Source of the DNA: Varunaivibrio sulfuroxidans
Lineage (GTDB): Bacteria; Pseudomonadota; Alphaproteobacteria; Rhodospirillales; Magnetovibrionaceae
Reading direction: 5' to 3'
Length of the DNA: 64,000 nucleotides
NCBI RefSeq assembly: GCF_029318635.1
Contig: NZ_CP119676.1
Span: 2,059,001 to 2,123,000, forward strand
Shown piece by piece: positions 10,952 through 19,723 of the stretch. The translations under genes and the position numbers were made by a program. The notes beneath the pieces are model-generated. The model was not told the origin of the DNA and made no database searches. It was given only the letters and a program-made list of their open reading frames with translations. Position 1 is the first letter of the stretch, and the number at the start of each line of letters is the position of its first letter.

Positions 10952-10985
10952 GAAAAAGGCCCCGCGACGTATCCGCCGCGGGGCC
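10952..10985 (-). terminator. Intrinsic terminator of the Old Yellow Enzyme gene
   Basis: Read on the minus strand, a nine-base-pair stem (GGCCCCGCG / CGCGGGGCC) with a ten-base loop is followed immediately by TTTTT, 18 bases past the stop codon at 11004. Confidence 0.85.
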
Positions 10986-11003
10986 GCGCCCGTGGGTCGA
11001 GGC

Positions 11004-12098
11004 TTACGCCGGGGCTTCTTCCAGCGCGGGGTAGTCGAGATAACCATGTTCGTCGCCGCCGTAGAACGTCGTCGGGTCGGGGGTATTGAGCGGGGCGTTT
11101 TCCTGCAGCCGCCTAGGCAGATCGGGGTTGGCGATGAAGGGGCGACCGAAGGCGACGAGATCCGCCGCGCCGCCCTGCACCGCCGCGTCCGCCCGCGCGC
11201 CGTCGTATTCGCCGCAGAGCATCAAGGTCCCGGTGTAGATCGGGCGGAAGGAGCCGCCGGGAATGTTCGGTCCGCCGTGGCGAATGTCCGCTTCCATCGG
11301 TTCGACGATATGCACGTACGCCAGATCGTAGGCGTTCAATTTTTCGACGAAATAGCCGAAATGCGCCGCGGGATCGGAATCGCTCATGGAGTTAATCGTG
11401 CCGCTGGGCGAAAGGCGCACCCCGACCCGCCGGGACGGCCATATGCTCAACACCGCCTCCAGGACTTCGAGGGGGAGGCGGGCGCGGTTTTCGATGCTGC
11501 CGCCGTAGGCGTCGGTGCGCCGGTTGGTGCCGTCGCGCAGGAACTGATCGAGCAGATAGCCATTGGCGCCGTGGACCTCGACGCCGTCGAAGCCAGCGTC
11601 CTTGGCGTTTTGCGCGGCCTTGCGGTAAAGCGCGACGATGCCCGGTAATTCGTCGGTTTCCAGGGCGCGGGGGGCGACATAAGGCTTCATTCCCTCATAG
11701 GTCGCGACCTCGCCTTCGGGGGCGATGGCGCTGGGGGCGACGGGGAGCGTCCCGCCGGGCTGAAAGGAGGGATGGGAGACTCGACCGACATGCCACAGCT
11801 GAAGGAAAATACGCCCGCCCGCCCGGTGCACGGCGTCGGTGACCAGCCGCCATCCGGCGACCTGTTCGTCGCTGTAGATGCCGGGGGTGGCGGGATAGCC
11901 TTGACCCTCGGGGGCGATTTGCGCGCCTTCGGTGATCATCAACCCGGCCGAGGCGCGTTGAACATAATAATCGGCCATCATCGGGTTGGGCACGGACCCC
12001 TCGCTCGCCCGACAGCGCGTCAAAGGGGCGAGGACGGTCCGATTGGGCAGGTTCAGGTCGCCGATCGTCAGGGGAGAAAATAAGGTGGGGGAAGTCAT
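11004..12098 (-). CDS. Alkene reductase, Old Yellow Enzyme family (NemA-like)
   Basis: A 364-residue FMN-dependent TIM-barrel oxidoreductase that uses NAD(P)H to reduce activated C=C bonds, such as N-ethylmaleimide and other electrophiles, or nitro groups. Recognisable segments are NRTVLAPLTRCRA near the start (FMN-binding Thr), LQLWHVGRVSHPS, the substrate-binding VEVHGANGYLLDQFL with the His/Asn pair, and NRRTDAYGGSIENRARL. The length equals that of E. coli NemA. A TetR regulator of the NemR type lies directly upstream on the same strand and a matching palindrome sits in the leader, so the gene is probably induced by reactive electrophiles. An intrinsic terminator follows it. Confidence 0.95.
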   Translation of the reverse strand: MTSPTLFSPLTIGDLNLPNRTVLAPLTRCRASEGSVPNPMMADYYVQRASAGLMITEGAQIAPEGQGYPATPGIYSDEQVAGWRLVTDAVHRAGGRIFLQLWHVGRVSHPSFQPGGTLPVAPSAIAPEGEVATYEGMKPYVAPRALETDELPGIVALYRKAAQNAKDAGFDGVEVHGANGYLLDQFLRDGTNRRTDAYGGSIENRARLPLEVLEAVLSIWPSRRVGVRLSPSGTINSMSDSDPAAHFGYFVEKLNAYDLAYVHIVEPMEADIRHGGPNIPGGSFRPIYTGTLMLCGEYDGARADAAVQGGAADLVAFGRPFIANPDLPRRLQENAPLNTPDPTTFYGGDEHGYLDYPALEEAPA

Positions 12099-12232
12099 AG
12101 GGCTGTCTCCTGAAAAGGGGGAAAGATGAAAAAGGCGAAAGGTTAAGATCGGGAGTGGGAGGAAAATCTTCGCAAATGTGTGTCACAAGAATGTGTGTCG
12201 CGTGAAAGATGTCGTGCCGGGCGGTGGCTGCG

Positions 12233-12246
12233 GTAGACCGGTCTAC
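12233..12246. promoter_or_regulatory. Probable TetR operator upstream of the Old Yellow Enzyme gene
   Basis: GTAGACCGGTCTAC is a perfect 14-base palindrome located 135 bases upstream of the reductase start. Its core TAGACCGGTC recurs in front of the neighbouring TetR gene. NemR/AcuR-type repressors bind TAGACC/GGTCTA-like palindromes, so both sites are likely bound by the adjacent TetR protein. Just downstream, ATGTGTGTC occurs twice 15 bases apart (12176-12184 and 12191-12199). Confidence 0.7.
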
Positions 12247-12318
12247 TCGACCCGGATTGCGAAAAGCAGGGTCATTTTGAGGCGCCACCCTTGGTGTATC
12301 GCCGACACCCTCGGTGCG

Positions 12319-12921
12319 TCATCCCGGGGGTGGTCTTAGGATATGGCTGAAAAAAAGGTCGGCGAACAAGGCCATCGGTGCGCTGGACTTGCGCACCTTG
12401 GCGCGCAAGGTCGCGCCCTGCCACCCGCTAATCAACAGTTCGGCAAGCTGTTCGGGATCACTGTCGGCGGCGATGTCGCCGCGCCGGCGGGCCGCCTCGA
12501 AACAGGCGCTGAAACGGCGCGCCCAGTCTTCGAAAATCTCTTCCAGGCGAAGACGGAACGCCTCGTTCTGGCCGGCCAGCTCCTGGCCCAGGTTGCCCGC
12601 CAGGCAGCCCCGGTCGTGATCGCAGGCCCGCATGTCGGCGATGGCGGCGGCGAAATAATCGCGGATGCGCTGCAGGGGTGGGGTATCGGCGTTGCCCAAG
12701 GTGCGGTCCAGGCGTCGAGTATAGGCGGCGGCGAAGTCGTCGATCACGGCAAGGCCGAAATCTTCCTTGCTGGAAAAATAATGATAGAATGACCCCTTGG
12801 GCACCTTGGCGGCGCTCAAGATGGCGTTCAAGCCGGTGCTGTTGAAGCCGCCGCGGGCGATCATCTCGGTGCCGACGCGCAGCAACGTCTCCCGGGTTTG
12901 TTTGTGTTCCGCCACTGTCAT
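12319..12921 (-). CDS. TetR-family repressor (NemR/AcuR-like)
   Basis: A 200-residue TetR/AcrR regulator. Residues about 8-55 form the DNA-binding domain, with the typical GFNSTGLNAILSAAKV recognition region and GSFYHYFSSKEDFG. The C-terminal ligand domain contains CDHDRGCLAGNLGQELAG; its cysteine lies where NemR-type sensors hold a reactive cysteine, which suits sensing of electrophiles (inference). It is encoded just upstream of an Old Yellow Enzyme gene on the same strand. Palindromes sharing TAGACCGGTC lie in front of both genes, so autoregulation plus control of the reductase is likely. The promoter predicted upstream would start the transcript almost at the ATG, so the mRNA may be leaderless. 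Confidence 0.92.
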   Translation of the reverse strand: MTVAEHKQTRETLLRVGTEMIARGGFNSTGLNAILSAAKVPKGSFYHYFSSKEDFGLAVIDDFAAAYTRRLDRTLGNADTPPLQRIRDYFAAAIADMRACDHDRGCLAGNLGQELAGQNEAFRLRLEEIFEDWARRFSACFEAARRRGDIAADSDPEQLAELLISGWQGATLRAKVRKSSAPMALFADLFFSHILRPPPG

Positions 12922-12928
12922 GACGCCA

Positions 12929-12957
12929 TGAATAGACCGGTCGTCTAGGGACTGTCA
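12929..12957 (-). promoter_or_regulatory. Promoter with embedded operator for the TetR gene
   Basis: On the minus strand TTGACA (12957-12952) and TATTCA (12934-12929) are separated by 18 bases. The spacer and -10 contain TAGACCGGTCGTCTA (plus strand 12933-12947), a palindrome-like site sharing ten bases with the operator at 12233. A repressor bound there would block RNA polymerase. The expected start is within a few bases of the ATG at 12921. Confidence 0.6.
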
Positions 12958-13532
12958 AGAAGAGATTTGCGAGGAAGCGCCGGGGTGTACTCCTTAGAAT
13001 CGGTAAAATGGACACGCGCTTGGGTTTCCTGCGGATGATAATGTCCAAGCAGGACGCTTGCAAATCCGAAGAGTTCCTCGATAGCGTGGGGCCGGAAAAA
13101 AAGCGGCGTGGCCGATGCACGCTCAAAGTCCGGGGCTGACGCCGACTCGATTTCTTCGTCGGCGGCGCCCTTCGGGGTTTTGACAAGAAGAAACGAGATG
13201 CCCACCCCGACCGCCATGCAGGCCAGGAACACCACGGGGGCTATTAGCCATGTCGCCAGCGTTGCGCCAAAGAAAAAGACATTGACGAGGGAGAGTATCC
13301 ACAACGCCAGTGAGACCTTAAACCCGTGTTTGAAGCGATGTTTTTTGGAAAGGCAACCCGAAATGATGAAGCCGACCGTCGTAAAGGCGATGTTCCCAAA
13401 AGCGATCGCCGCCGATCCTCCCGCCGGGATTGGCGTGTGCCCAATCAAGGAAATGCCGACGACCGCGCCCGATAGGGCCGTAAGGGTGAAAATGATCGCC
13501 GCATCCCGAAGTACGGCCTTGATATTCCACAT
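12945..13532 (-). CDS. Uncharacterised four-helix membrane protein
   Basis: 195 residues beginning MWNIKAVLRDAAIIF. Four hydrophobic segments are visible at about residues 10-30, 41-60, 72-92 and 96-115, followed by an 80-residue soluble tail rich in Glu, Ser and His. The pattern of glycines in helices 1-2 (LSGAVVGISLIGH, GGSAAIAFGNIAF) is typical of small inner-membrane proteins, but I do not recognise a family. Its stop codon overlaps the operator of the downstream TetR gene on the same strand, so read-through from this gene would also pass the TetR gene. The tail could be partly out of frame or degenerate; no frameshift is evident. Confidence 0.65.
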   Translation of the reverse strand: MWNIKAVLRDAAIIFTLTALSGAVVGISLIGHTPIPAGGSAAIAFGNIAFTTVGFIISGCLSKKHRFKHGFKVSLALWILSLVNVFFFGATLATWLIAPVVFLACMAVGVGISFLLVKTPKGAADEEIESASAPDFERASATPLFFRPHAIEELFGFASVLLGHYHPQETQARVHFTDSKEYTPALPRKSLLDSP

Positions 13533-13703
13533 ATAGCCCCCCTTTCGTACGCTATGGTGCCCGGCTTTGGGGTTGATGACAGGTATGCAGACCGCTCAAT
13601 ACATGAAATATAAAGTTGTAGATGCTTCGTGGTGATCAATAATTGATTGTTTTATGGTGCGGGAATACGGTCCTTTTTAAGAAAAATTTAAAGAGGCCAA
13701 TCA

Positions 13704-14444
13704 ATGTATCCGTCTAAAATATACCTGCATAAAGCGGTCGTGGCGTGCGCTCTCGCGCTTGTTGTCGTGGGGTGTCAGGCGCCCTTAAGTGAGACCACGG
13801 CGTGGCCGAACATAACGGCGCGAGACGGTGTGACCGCCGTGCGTAAACTCACCCCGCTCGCCGACGGGGGCAATCCTCTGGCCCAATTTGAACTGGGACT
13901 CATCTATAAGTCTGGATTGTATGGTGTGCCCAAGGATCCCGAACGGGGGTTTGCTTACCTGCTTAAAGCGGCGAAACAGGGGCAATGGAACAGCCAATAT
14001 ATCGTCGCCGTCATGTACGAACAGGGACGGGGCGTTCCCGAAAACCGGCTCGCCGCGCTGAAATGGGCGAGTATCGCCGCCGGGCGGGGAAGCCGAACCG
14101 GCATGACAATCGCGAAGCGACTCCGAAGCGTCCTCCCTCGCGCAATGGTGAAAAAAGCCGAACGGATGGCCGATAAGTGGACCCCGGCGACCCTGGTGGA
14201 TGGCCGCCCGCCCGCGCAGTACACGGTGAACTGCACGATGCTCAGAGTTCAGCTCGACGAGGCCGAGGACTTTTTGAAATCGATAAAAACCGAAGCCGAC
14301 GCCAGGCGGCTCGCATCGCCTTCGGGCGCCGCGCGATGGTCCAGTCTCATCCTGGTGTACCCGTCCGGCACGGTGGCCTTGTCCGACATTTCGCGTCGCT
14401 ATCGAGGGTTGCTCGATATCAAGGCGGCCAAAGGATGCCGCTGA
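13704..14444 (+). CDS. Sel1-repeat lipoprotein
   Basis: 246 residues with a lipoprotein signal peptide: a basic start, a hydrophobic stretch and lipobox VVGC with Cys24 as the lipidation site, so the mature protein is membrane-anchored in the periplasm. Two to three Sel1-like (TPR-related) repeats follow at about residues 55-125: NPLAQFELGLIYKSGLYGVPKD, NSQYIVAVMYEQGRGVPENRL and the next helix pair. The C-terminal 90 residues carry no repeat and one pair of cysteines (NCTM and the final GCR). Sel1 proteins act as scaffolds or inhibitors through protein contacts; the partner here is unknown. An AAAGAGG site precedes the ATG. Confidence 0.85.
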   Translation: MYPSKIYLHKAVVACALALVVVGCQAPLSETTAWPNITARDGVTAVRKLTPLADGGNPLAQFELGLIYKSGLYGVPKDPERGFAYLLKAAKQGQWNSQYIVAVMYEQGRGVPENRLAALKWASIAAGRGSRTGMTIAKRLRSVLPRAMVKKAERMADKWTPATLVDGRPPAQYTVNCTMLRVQLDEAEDFLKSIKTEADARRLASPSGAARWSSLILVYPSGTVALSDISRRYRGLLDIKAAKGCR

Positions 14445-14503
14445 ATCTCTCCAAGGGTGCATGACGGATGGTGCATATGATAGCGTCAAGGGAGAGGAGG
14501 GAG

Positions 14504-14737
14504 TGGTGGAGGTGAGAAGAGAAAATTCGAACCGAAACCAAGGCCGCGACTGCGGCCCGGCAACCGTTCGCCGCCCCGTCGGAGCGTTTGAGCGAAGCGA
14601 AACAAGCGCGAGACAAAAAATGGTGGAGGTGAGAAGAGAAAACTCGAACCGAAACCAAGGCCGCGACTGCGGCCCGGCGACCGTTCGCCGCCCCGTCGGA
14701 GCGTTTGAGCGAAGCGAAATAAGCGCGAGACAAAAAA
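14504..14737 (-). repeat. Two tandem 117-base copies of the sequence downstream of tRNA-Ala
   Basis: Units 14504-14620 and 14621-14737 differ at only a few positions. Read on the minus strand, each unit begins just after a CTCCACCA copied from the tRNA 3' end, continues with TTTTTTG and ends in the same CTCCACCA. The real tRNA end lies immediately before the first unit on that strand. The array therefore looks like a tandem duplication of the tRNA-Ala trailer that includes the last eight or so bases of the tRNA. No open reading frame with support lies in it. Confidence 0.9.
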
Positions 14738-14813
<76 letters not shown>

Positions 14814-14816
14814 ACG

Positions 14817-14883
14817 GGCGCGCCGGTGACGGTGCCCTTGCGGCGCGCCGGGTTATATGCGCGTTAAAGCCGGGTTCTGTCAA
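14817..14883 (-). promoter_or_regulatory. Promoter and leader hairpin of tRNA-Ala
   Basis: On the minus strand TTGACA (14883-14878) is followed by TATAAC (14857-14852) with a rather long 20-base spacer; an overlapping GCATAT at 17 bases is an alternative -10. Nine-base inverted repeats GGCGCGCCG/CGGCGCGCC (14817-14825 and 14841-14849) lie between the promoter and the mature tRNA 5' end and could fold in the pre-tRNA leader. Confidence 0.45.
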
Positions 14884-15026
14884 GAACCCCGATCGGCGGA
14901 GAGGTAAAAAAATCCATTGCGCCGTGCACCGTGCACCCTGCGCGCCCCCCTTGCGCCGTGGGGCGGGGCGGACTAGGTTAAGGCCAGTTTCCTGGCGCAT
15001 GCCCTCTAACAGAAGCGGAATCCCCG

Positions 15027-15326
15027 ATGAGCGTGATCCTCGTTCCCCTGCTGACCGTTATCAACATCATCATCAATCTGTACATATACCTGTTGGTCGG
15101 GGCGGTTATCCTCAGCTGGTTGCACGCCTTCAACGTGGTCAACAGTTCCAACCGTTTCGTTTACCTGGTCGGCGATTTCCTCTATCGCGTCACCGAACCG
15201 GCGCTGCGTCCGATCCGCAATATGCTGCCCAACCTGGGCGGCATCGACCTGTCGCCGTTGGTGTTGATCTTAGGGCTGGTCTTCTTGCAGAACGTCCTGC
15301 AGCGTTTGGCGTGGCAATTTGGCTGA
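15027..15326 (+). CDS. YggT-family membrane protein
   Basis: A 99-residue inner-membrane protein with two hydrophobic segments around the YggT motif. Helix 1 is IINIIINLYIYLLVGAVIL, followed by SWLHAFNVVNSSNRFVYLVGDFLYRVTEPALRP-type sequence (conserved Arg-Pro turn) and a closing IDLSPLVLILGLVFL helix. YggT proteins are linked to cell-shape, division or potassium phenotypes in some bacteria; the mechanism is unknown. It overlaps the DUF167 gene by eight bases, the usual YggT-YggU pairing, and leads on to folD. Confidence 0.93.
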   Translation: MSVILVPLLTVINIIINLYIYLLVGAVILSWLHAFNVVNSSNRFVYLVGDFLYRVTEPALRPIRNMLPNLGGIDLSPLVLILGLVFLQNVLQRLAWQFG

Positions 15327-15645
15327 GCGCGCGTCTTTTTACGAACCCCACCCGGACGGGCTTAAGGTCCACCTTCGCCTGACCCCCAAGGCGGCGGCCA
15401 ACCGCATCGGACCCCTGGCCGAGAATGCCCAGGGGGGCGTAGTTTTGAAAGCACAGGTGACAAGCGTGCCCGAAGGGGGTAAAGCGAACGCGCACCTGTT
15501 GAAAATGCTGGCCAAGGCGTGGCGGGTGCCCAAGACGTCGCTCGCGGTGGTCGGCGGGGCCACCGATCGCAACAAGGTGATCGTCTGCGCCGGTGACGGA
15601 CCCGATTTGGCGCGGCGGCTGGAAAATTGGATTTTGACGCTTTAA
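15319..15645 (+). CDS. DUF167 (YggU-family) protein
   Basis: A 108-residue DUF167 protein with the characteristic order [34 protein letters not shown] and [23 protein letters not shown]. The start is a TTG overlapping the YggT stop by eight bases, which suits translational coupling; no better start exists. The family is small, cytosolic, and of unknown molecular function. Conserved synteny with YggT and folD is seen widely in alphaproteobacteria. Confidence 0.9.
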   Translation: MAERASFYEPHPDGLKVHLRLTPKAAANRIGPLAENAQGGVVLKAQVTSVPEGGKANAHLLKMLAKAWRVPKTSLAVVGGATDRNKVIVCAGDGPDLARRLENWILTL

Positions 15646-15673
15646 CGACGCTTTAAGACGATGGGAAATACGC

Positions 15674-16573
15674 ATGACGGACGCTTCGATAATTGACGGC
15701 AAGGCCTTCGCCGAGGGTTTGCGCGAACGGGTGGCCCAAGAGGTCGCGCGGCTCAAGGCCGGCCACGGCGTGACGCCTGGCCTGGCGGTGGTCCTGGTCG
15801 GCGAGGATCCGGCGAGCCAAGTTTATGTGCGCAACAAAGCCAAGCAGACGGTCGCGGCGGGCATGGTCTCGCGCGAACACAAGATGGACGCCGCGACGCC
15901 CGAGGCGGATCTGTTGGCGGTGGTGGAGGGCCTCAATAAAGACCCCGATATTCACGGCATCTTGGTGCAATTGCCGCTGCCCGATCACATCGATTCCCTG
16001 AAGGTCATCAACGCAATTTCGCCGGACAAGGATGTCGATGGTTTTCACGTTATCAACGCCGGACGGCTGATGACCGGACAAAACGCGATGACGCCGTGCA
16101 CGCCGCTGGGCTGCTTGATGATGCTGAAAGACCGCCTGGGCGACCTTTCCGGGTTGCGCGCCCTGGTCATCGGCCGCTCGAATATCGTCGGCAAGCCGAT
16201 GGCGCAACTGCTGATCCAGCAAAGCTGCACCGTGACGGTGGCCCATTCGCGCACCCGCGATCTGGCCGGCGAATGCCGTCGCGCCGATATTGTCGTCGCC
16301 GCCGTGGGCCGCCCCGAAATGGTCCGCGGCGACTGGATCAAGCCCGGCGCGGTGGTGATCGACGTCGGCATGAACCGGATCGACGCCCCGGAAAAGGGTC
16401 CGGGCAAGACCCGTCTGGTCGGCGACGTCGCCTTTGGCGAGGCGGTCAAGGTCGCGGGTGCGATCACGCCGGTGCCGGGCGGGGTCGGACCGATGACGAT
16501 CGCCGTGTTGTTGCGCAACACCGTCGTCGCTTGTTGCCGCCAGCACGGCCTCGCCGACCCTCGGGAGCTGTAG
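15674..16573 (+). CDS. folD: Bifunctional methylenetetrahydrofolate dehydrogenase/cyclohydrolase
   Basis: A 299-residue FolD, which converts 5,10-methylene-THF to 10-formyl-THF by an NADP-dependent dehydrogenase and a cyclohydrolase, supplying one-carbon units to purines and formyl-Met-tRNA. The N-terminal catalytic domain has the Tyr-x-x-x-Lys pair in VYVRNKAK and the conserved [11 protein letters not shown]. The Rossmann domain contains [30 protein letters not shown] and the closing [16 protein letters not shown]. Length and motifs match the family throughout. It is downstream of the YggT/DUF167 pair with a 28-base gap. Confidence 0.97.
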   Translation: MTDASIIDGKAFAEGLRERVAQEVARLKAGHGVTPGLAVVLVGEDPASQVYVRNKAKQTVAAGMVSREHKMDAATPEADLLAVVEGLNKDPDIHGILVQLPLPDHIDSLKVINAISPDKDVDGFHVINAGRLMTGQNAMTPCTPLGCLMMLKDRLGDLSGLRALVIGRSNIVGKPMAQLLIQQSCTVTVAHSRTRDLAGECRRADIVVAAVGRPEMVRGDWIKPGAVVIDVGMNRIDAPEKGPGKTRLVGDVAFGEAVKVAGAITPVPGGVGPMTIAVLLRNTVVACCRQHGLADPREL

Positions 16574-16613
16574 CCCGGACAGGGCCGCAAGACGGAGGTC
16601 GGGGGAACGAGCG

Positions 16614-17114
16614 ATGCGCATGTTTTCCGAAAAACTTCTGAAATTGGTTGAAATCGCCCGCAGTCGGGGCGAGGCGATCAATTTCAGCGGGGTTGTCGTT
16701 CCCGCCGATCTCGACCTGGACGCCTTCGCCTGCCCGGAAAACCCCTTGCCGGGGGTGGATTTCGCCGGCGCCTCGTTCGAGGGGGATCTCGATTTGACCG
16801 AGGTCTATTTTGACGGCCCGGCGCGCTTCACCGGCGCGCATTTCGCGGGGGACTTGGACTTGATCGTGGCGCGGTTTCTGGCGGTGGATTTCGACGACGC
16901 GTTGATCGCCGGTTGCTTCGACGCCAGCGAAACCCGTTTTCGCGGTCCGGTGTCCTTTCGCAACACCCGCTTCGAAGGGCCTGCGATTTTTCGCGAAACC
17001 CAATTTTACCATCCCGTGGATTTTTCCGGCGCGACCTTTAAAATTCCCCCGGCGTTCGATGACGTCGTCTTTCCGGAAGGTTCGCGCTTGCCTCTCGGGT
17101 GCGATCCGGTTTAG
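16614..17114 (+). CDS. Pentapeptide-repeat-like protein
   Basis: 166 residues. From about residue 45 to 150 the sequence has a five-residue periodicity with a Phe or Leu in the centre of each repeat (VDFAGASFEGDLDLTEVYF, FTGAHFAGDLDL, CFDASETRFRGPVSFRNTRF, IFRETQFYHPVDFSGATF). This is the pattern of right-handed quadrilateral beta-helices. The repeats follow the variant form seen in proteins with F-x-x-x-x spacing rather than the strict A(D/N)LxX of McbG/Qnr. No signal peptide. Some relatives mimic DNA and protect gyrase, but this short, divergent example cannot be assigned a role. It sits between folD and the NnrU gene. Confidence 0.75.
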   Translation: MRMFSEKLLKLVEIARSRGEAINFSGVVVPADLDLDAFACPENPLPGVDFAGASFEGDLDLTEVYFDGPARFTGAHFAGDLDLIVARFLAVDFDDALIAGCFDASETRFRGPVSFRNTRFEGPAIFRETQFYHPVDFSGATFKIPPAFDDVVFPEGSRLPLGCDPV

Positions 17115-17147
17115 GGGATCGTGCGCCGCATAAGCTGAGGAACGCCA

Positions 17148-17828
17148 ATGCCCACACTGATTTTAGCAATTCTGGCTTTTATCGCCGCGCATGTGATTCC
17201 CGCGTATCGCCCGCTACGTGAAAAATTGATCGCCGTGTTGGGACGGCGCGGGTATTTGGCGGCGTATATGGCGCTTTCGCTGGCTTTGTTGGCTTGGGTC
17301 GCCATCGCTTACACACAGGCGCCATATGTCGAGGTATGGACGCAGACGCCCTGGATGCGATGGGTTCCAAATCTCGTCATGCCGGTGGCGTTTATCTTAT
17401 TGGCCGCTAGCCTGATTTTGCCCAATCCGTTTTCCCTGGCGGTGCGCACCAAGGGGTTCGATCCCAAGCGCCCGGGATTGCTGGCGGTAACGCGCCATCC
17501 TTTAATGTGGGCGGTCAGCCTATGGGCAGGCGCGCACATGGCGCCCAATGGGGACGTCGCCTCGCTCATGCTTTTTGGTTTGTTATGCGCCCTGGGCTTG
17601 GCCGGCCCCATAATTTTGGACGCGAAGTATAAAAAGCGCCTTGGCCAAGAAGCTTGGGAGCGCTTGACGCGGCGAACGTCGAGCGTGCCTTTTGTCGCCC
17701 TGTTGCGCGGGCGCGCCGACTGGGTTTTTGACGGACGCGATGCCGTGACGGCTGCGCTCGGCATCCTTTTTTACGTCGGTTTTTTACACGTACACGTTTA
17801 TCTGATCGGGGTTTCGCCCTTGCCGTGA
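17148..17828 (+). CDS. NnrU-family membrane protein
   Basis: 226 residues, about six membrane helices, with the NnrU signature RTKGFDPKRPGLLAVTRHP followed by LWAGAHMAPNGD and a late AWERLTRRTSSVPF motif. NnrU was named from denitrification gene clusters and resembles isoprenylcysteine/phospholipid methyltransferase-like membrane folds. No nitrite or nitric oxide reductase genes are nearby, so a denitrification role cannot be inferred here. It is 63 bases upstream of lepA on the same strand. Confidence 0.88.
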   Translation: MPTLILAILAFIAAHVIPAYRPLREKLIAVLGRRGYLAAYMALSLALLAWVAIAYTQAPYVEVWTQTPWMRWVPNLVMPVAFILLAASLILPNPFSLAVRTKGFDPKRPGLLAVTRHPLMWAVSLWAGAHMAPNGDVASLMLFGLLCALGLAGPIILDAKYKKRLGQEAWERLTRRTSSVPFVALLRGRADWVFDGRDAVTAALGILFYVGFLHVHVYLIGVSPLP

Positions 17829-17891
17829 CCGGACGTCTCACGCGCATTCAGGCTATAGCAAAATTTCCGCCGTAATGCTAAAAGCGCGGCC

Positions 17892-19694
17892 ATGAGCAGC
17901 ATCGAACACATCCGCAATTTTTCCATCATCGCCCACATTGACCATGGCAAGTCAACGTTGGCCGACCGTTTGATTCAAATGTGCGGCGGACTTTCCGATC
18001 GCGAGATGACCGAACAGGTCCTCGACAGCATGGATATCGAACGCGAGCGCGGCATCACCATCAAGGCCCAGACGGTACGTCTGACCTATACGGCCAAGGA
18101 CGGCGAGACCTATCAGCTGAACCTGATGGACACCCCGGGGCATGTCGATTTCGCCTACGAGGTGAGCCGATCGCTGGCCGCCTGCGAGGGTGCGTTGCTG
18201 GTGGTTGACGCCTCCCAGGGGGTCGAGGCGCAGACCCTGGCCAACGTCTATCTGGCGCTCGACAACAACCTCGAGATCATCCCCGTCCTGAACAAGATCG
18301 ATCTGCCCGCCGCCGAGCCGGAACGGGTTTGCGAGCAGATCGAGGACGTTATCGGCCTGGACGCCTCGGACGCCCTCAAGGTGTCGGCGAAATCGGGCAT
18401 CGGCATGGACAGCGTGCTGGAGGCGGTGGTCACCCGCTTGCCCGCACCCGAAGGCGACAGAGACGCCCCGCTGAAGGCGCTGTTGGTCGATTCGTGGTAT
18501 GATTCGTACCTCGGCGTGATGATTCTGGTTCGTGTCAAGGACGGGGTGCTGAAAAAGGGCATGAAGATCCGCATGATGGCGGCGGGCACCACCCACGGCG
18601 TCGATCAGGTCGGCATTTTCACGCCCAAGCTGGTCAAGGTGAACGAGTTGGGGCCGGGGGAAATGGGCTTTATCACCGCCTCGATCAAAACCGTGTCCGA
18701 CACCAACGTCGGCGATACCATTACCGAAGAAAAACGCCCCGCCCTTGAGCCGTTGAAGGGCTTCAAGCCATCGGTTCCCGTGGTGTTTTGTTCGTTTTTC
18801 CCATCCGACGCGGCGGATTTCGACGATCTGCGCGACAGCTTGGGCAAGCTGCGTCTGAACGACGCCAGTTTCGCCTTCGAGCCGGAAAATTCAATGGCCC
18901 TGGGACTGGGTTTTCGCTGCGGCTTCCTCGGCCTTTTGCATTTGGAGATCATCCAGGAACGTCTGGAGCGCGAGTTCGATCTCGACCTGATCACTACCGC
19001 GCCCAGCGTCGCTTACCGGATGAAGCTGACCGACGGCAGCGACCTGGAGCTGCACAATCCCGCCGACATGCCCGACCCGTCGCAGATCGCCGCGATCGCC
19101 GAGCCGTGGATCAAGGCGACGATCATGGTGCCCGATGAATTTCTGGGCGCGGTTCTGGGATTGTGCACCGAACGGCGCGGCCAACAGATCGAGTTGACCT
19201 ATGTGGGCACGCGGGCGATGGCGGTCTATCGCCTGCCTCTGAACGAGGTGGTGTTCGATTTCTACGATCGTTTGAAGTCGATTTCGCGCGGCTACGCCAG
19301 CTTCGATTACGAAATGGACGACTATGCCGAGAACGATTTGGTCAAGGTGTCGATCCTGGTCAACGCCGAGCCGGTTGACGCCCTATCGTTTATCTGTCAC
19401 CGCTCGCAATCTGAAAATCGCGGACGCCAAGTCTGCGAGCGTCTGAAGGACCTGATCCCCCGACAACTGTTCAAAATTCCCATTCAGGCGGCGATCGGCG
19501 GCAAGGTCATCGCGCGTGAAACCCTGTCGGCGATGCGTAAGGACGTGACCGCGAAATGTTATGGCGGCGATATCACGCGCAAACGCAAGCTTCTGGAAAA
19601 GCAGAAGAAAGGGAAAAAGAGAATGCGCCAGTTCGGGCGCGTCGAAATCCCCCAGTCGGCTTTCATCGCGGCCCTTAAAATGGGTGATGACTGA
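17892..19694 (+). CDS. lepA: Elongation factor 4 (LepA)
   Basis: A 600-residue translational GTPase that back-translocates or remodels stalled ribosomes and assists 30S assembly. G1 is [14 protein letters not shown] near residue 15, G2 [14 protein letters not shown]3 DTPGHVDF and G4 [11 protein letters not shown]. Domains 2-5 follow. The LepA-specific C-terminal domain includes [38 protein letters not shown] and [14 protein letters not shown]. The length is normal and all motifs are intact. Confidence 0.98.
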   Translation: MSSIEHIRNFSIIAHIDHGKSTLADRLIQMCGGLSDREMTEQVLDSMDIERERGITIKAQTVRLTYTAKDGETYQLNLMDTPGHVDFAYEVSRSLAACEGALLVVDASQGVEAQTLANVYLALDNNLEIIPVLNKIDLPAAEPERVCEQIEDVIGLDASDALKVSAKSGIGMDSVLEAVVTRLPAPEGDRDAPLKALLVDSWYDSYLGVMILVRVKDGVLKKGMKIRMMAAGTTHGVDQVGIFTPKLVKVNELGPGEMGFITASIKTVSDTNVGDTITEEKRPALEPLKGFKPSVPVVFCSFFPSDAADFDDLRDSLGKLRLNDASFAFEPENSMALGLGFRCGFLGLLHLEIIQERLEREFDLDLITTAPSVAYRMKLTDGSDLELHNPADMPDPSQIAAIAEPWIKATIMVPDEFLGAVLGLCTERRGQQIELTYVGTRAMAVYRLPLNEVVFDFYDRLKSISRGYASFDYEMDDYAENDLVKVSILVNAEPVDALSFICHRSQSENRGRQVCERLKDLIPRQLFKIPIQAAIGGKVIARETLSAMRKDVTAKCYGGDITRKRKLLEKQKKGKKRMRQFGRVEIPQSAFIAALKMGDD

Positions 19695-19723
19695 GGCCGT
19701 TGTCCTGCCCGCCCGACAGTTTT

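Noticed and set aside
14504..14737. CRISPR-like array
   Set aside because: Only two long units of 117 bases with no spacers; it is a tandem duplication of the tRNA trailer.
15653..16681. Long minus-strand frame opposite folD
   Set aside because: Shadow frame caused by high GC; folD on the plus strand has complete catalytic motifs.
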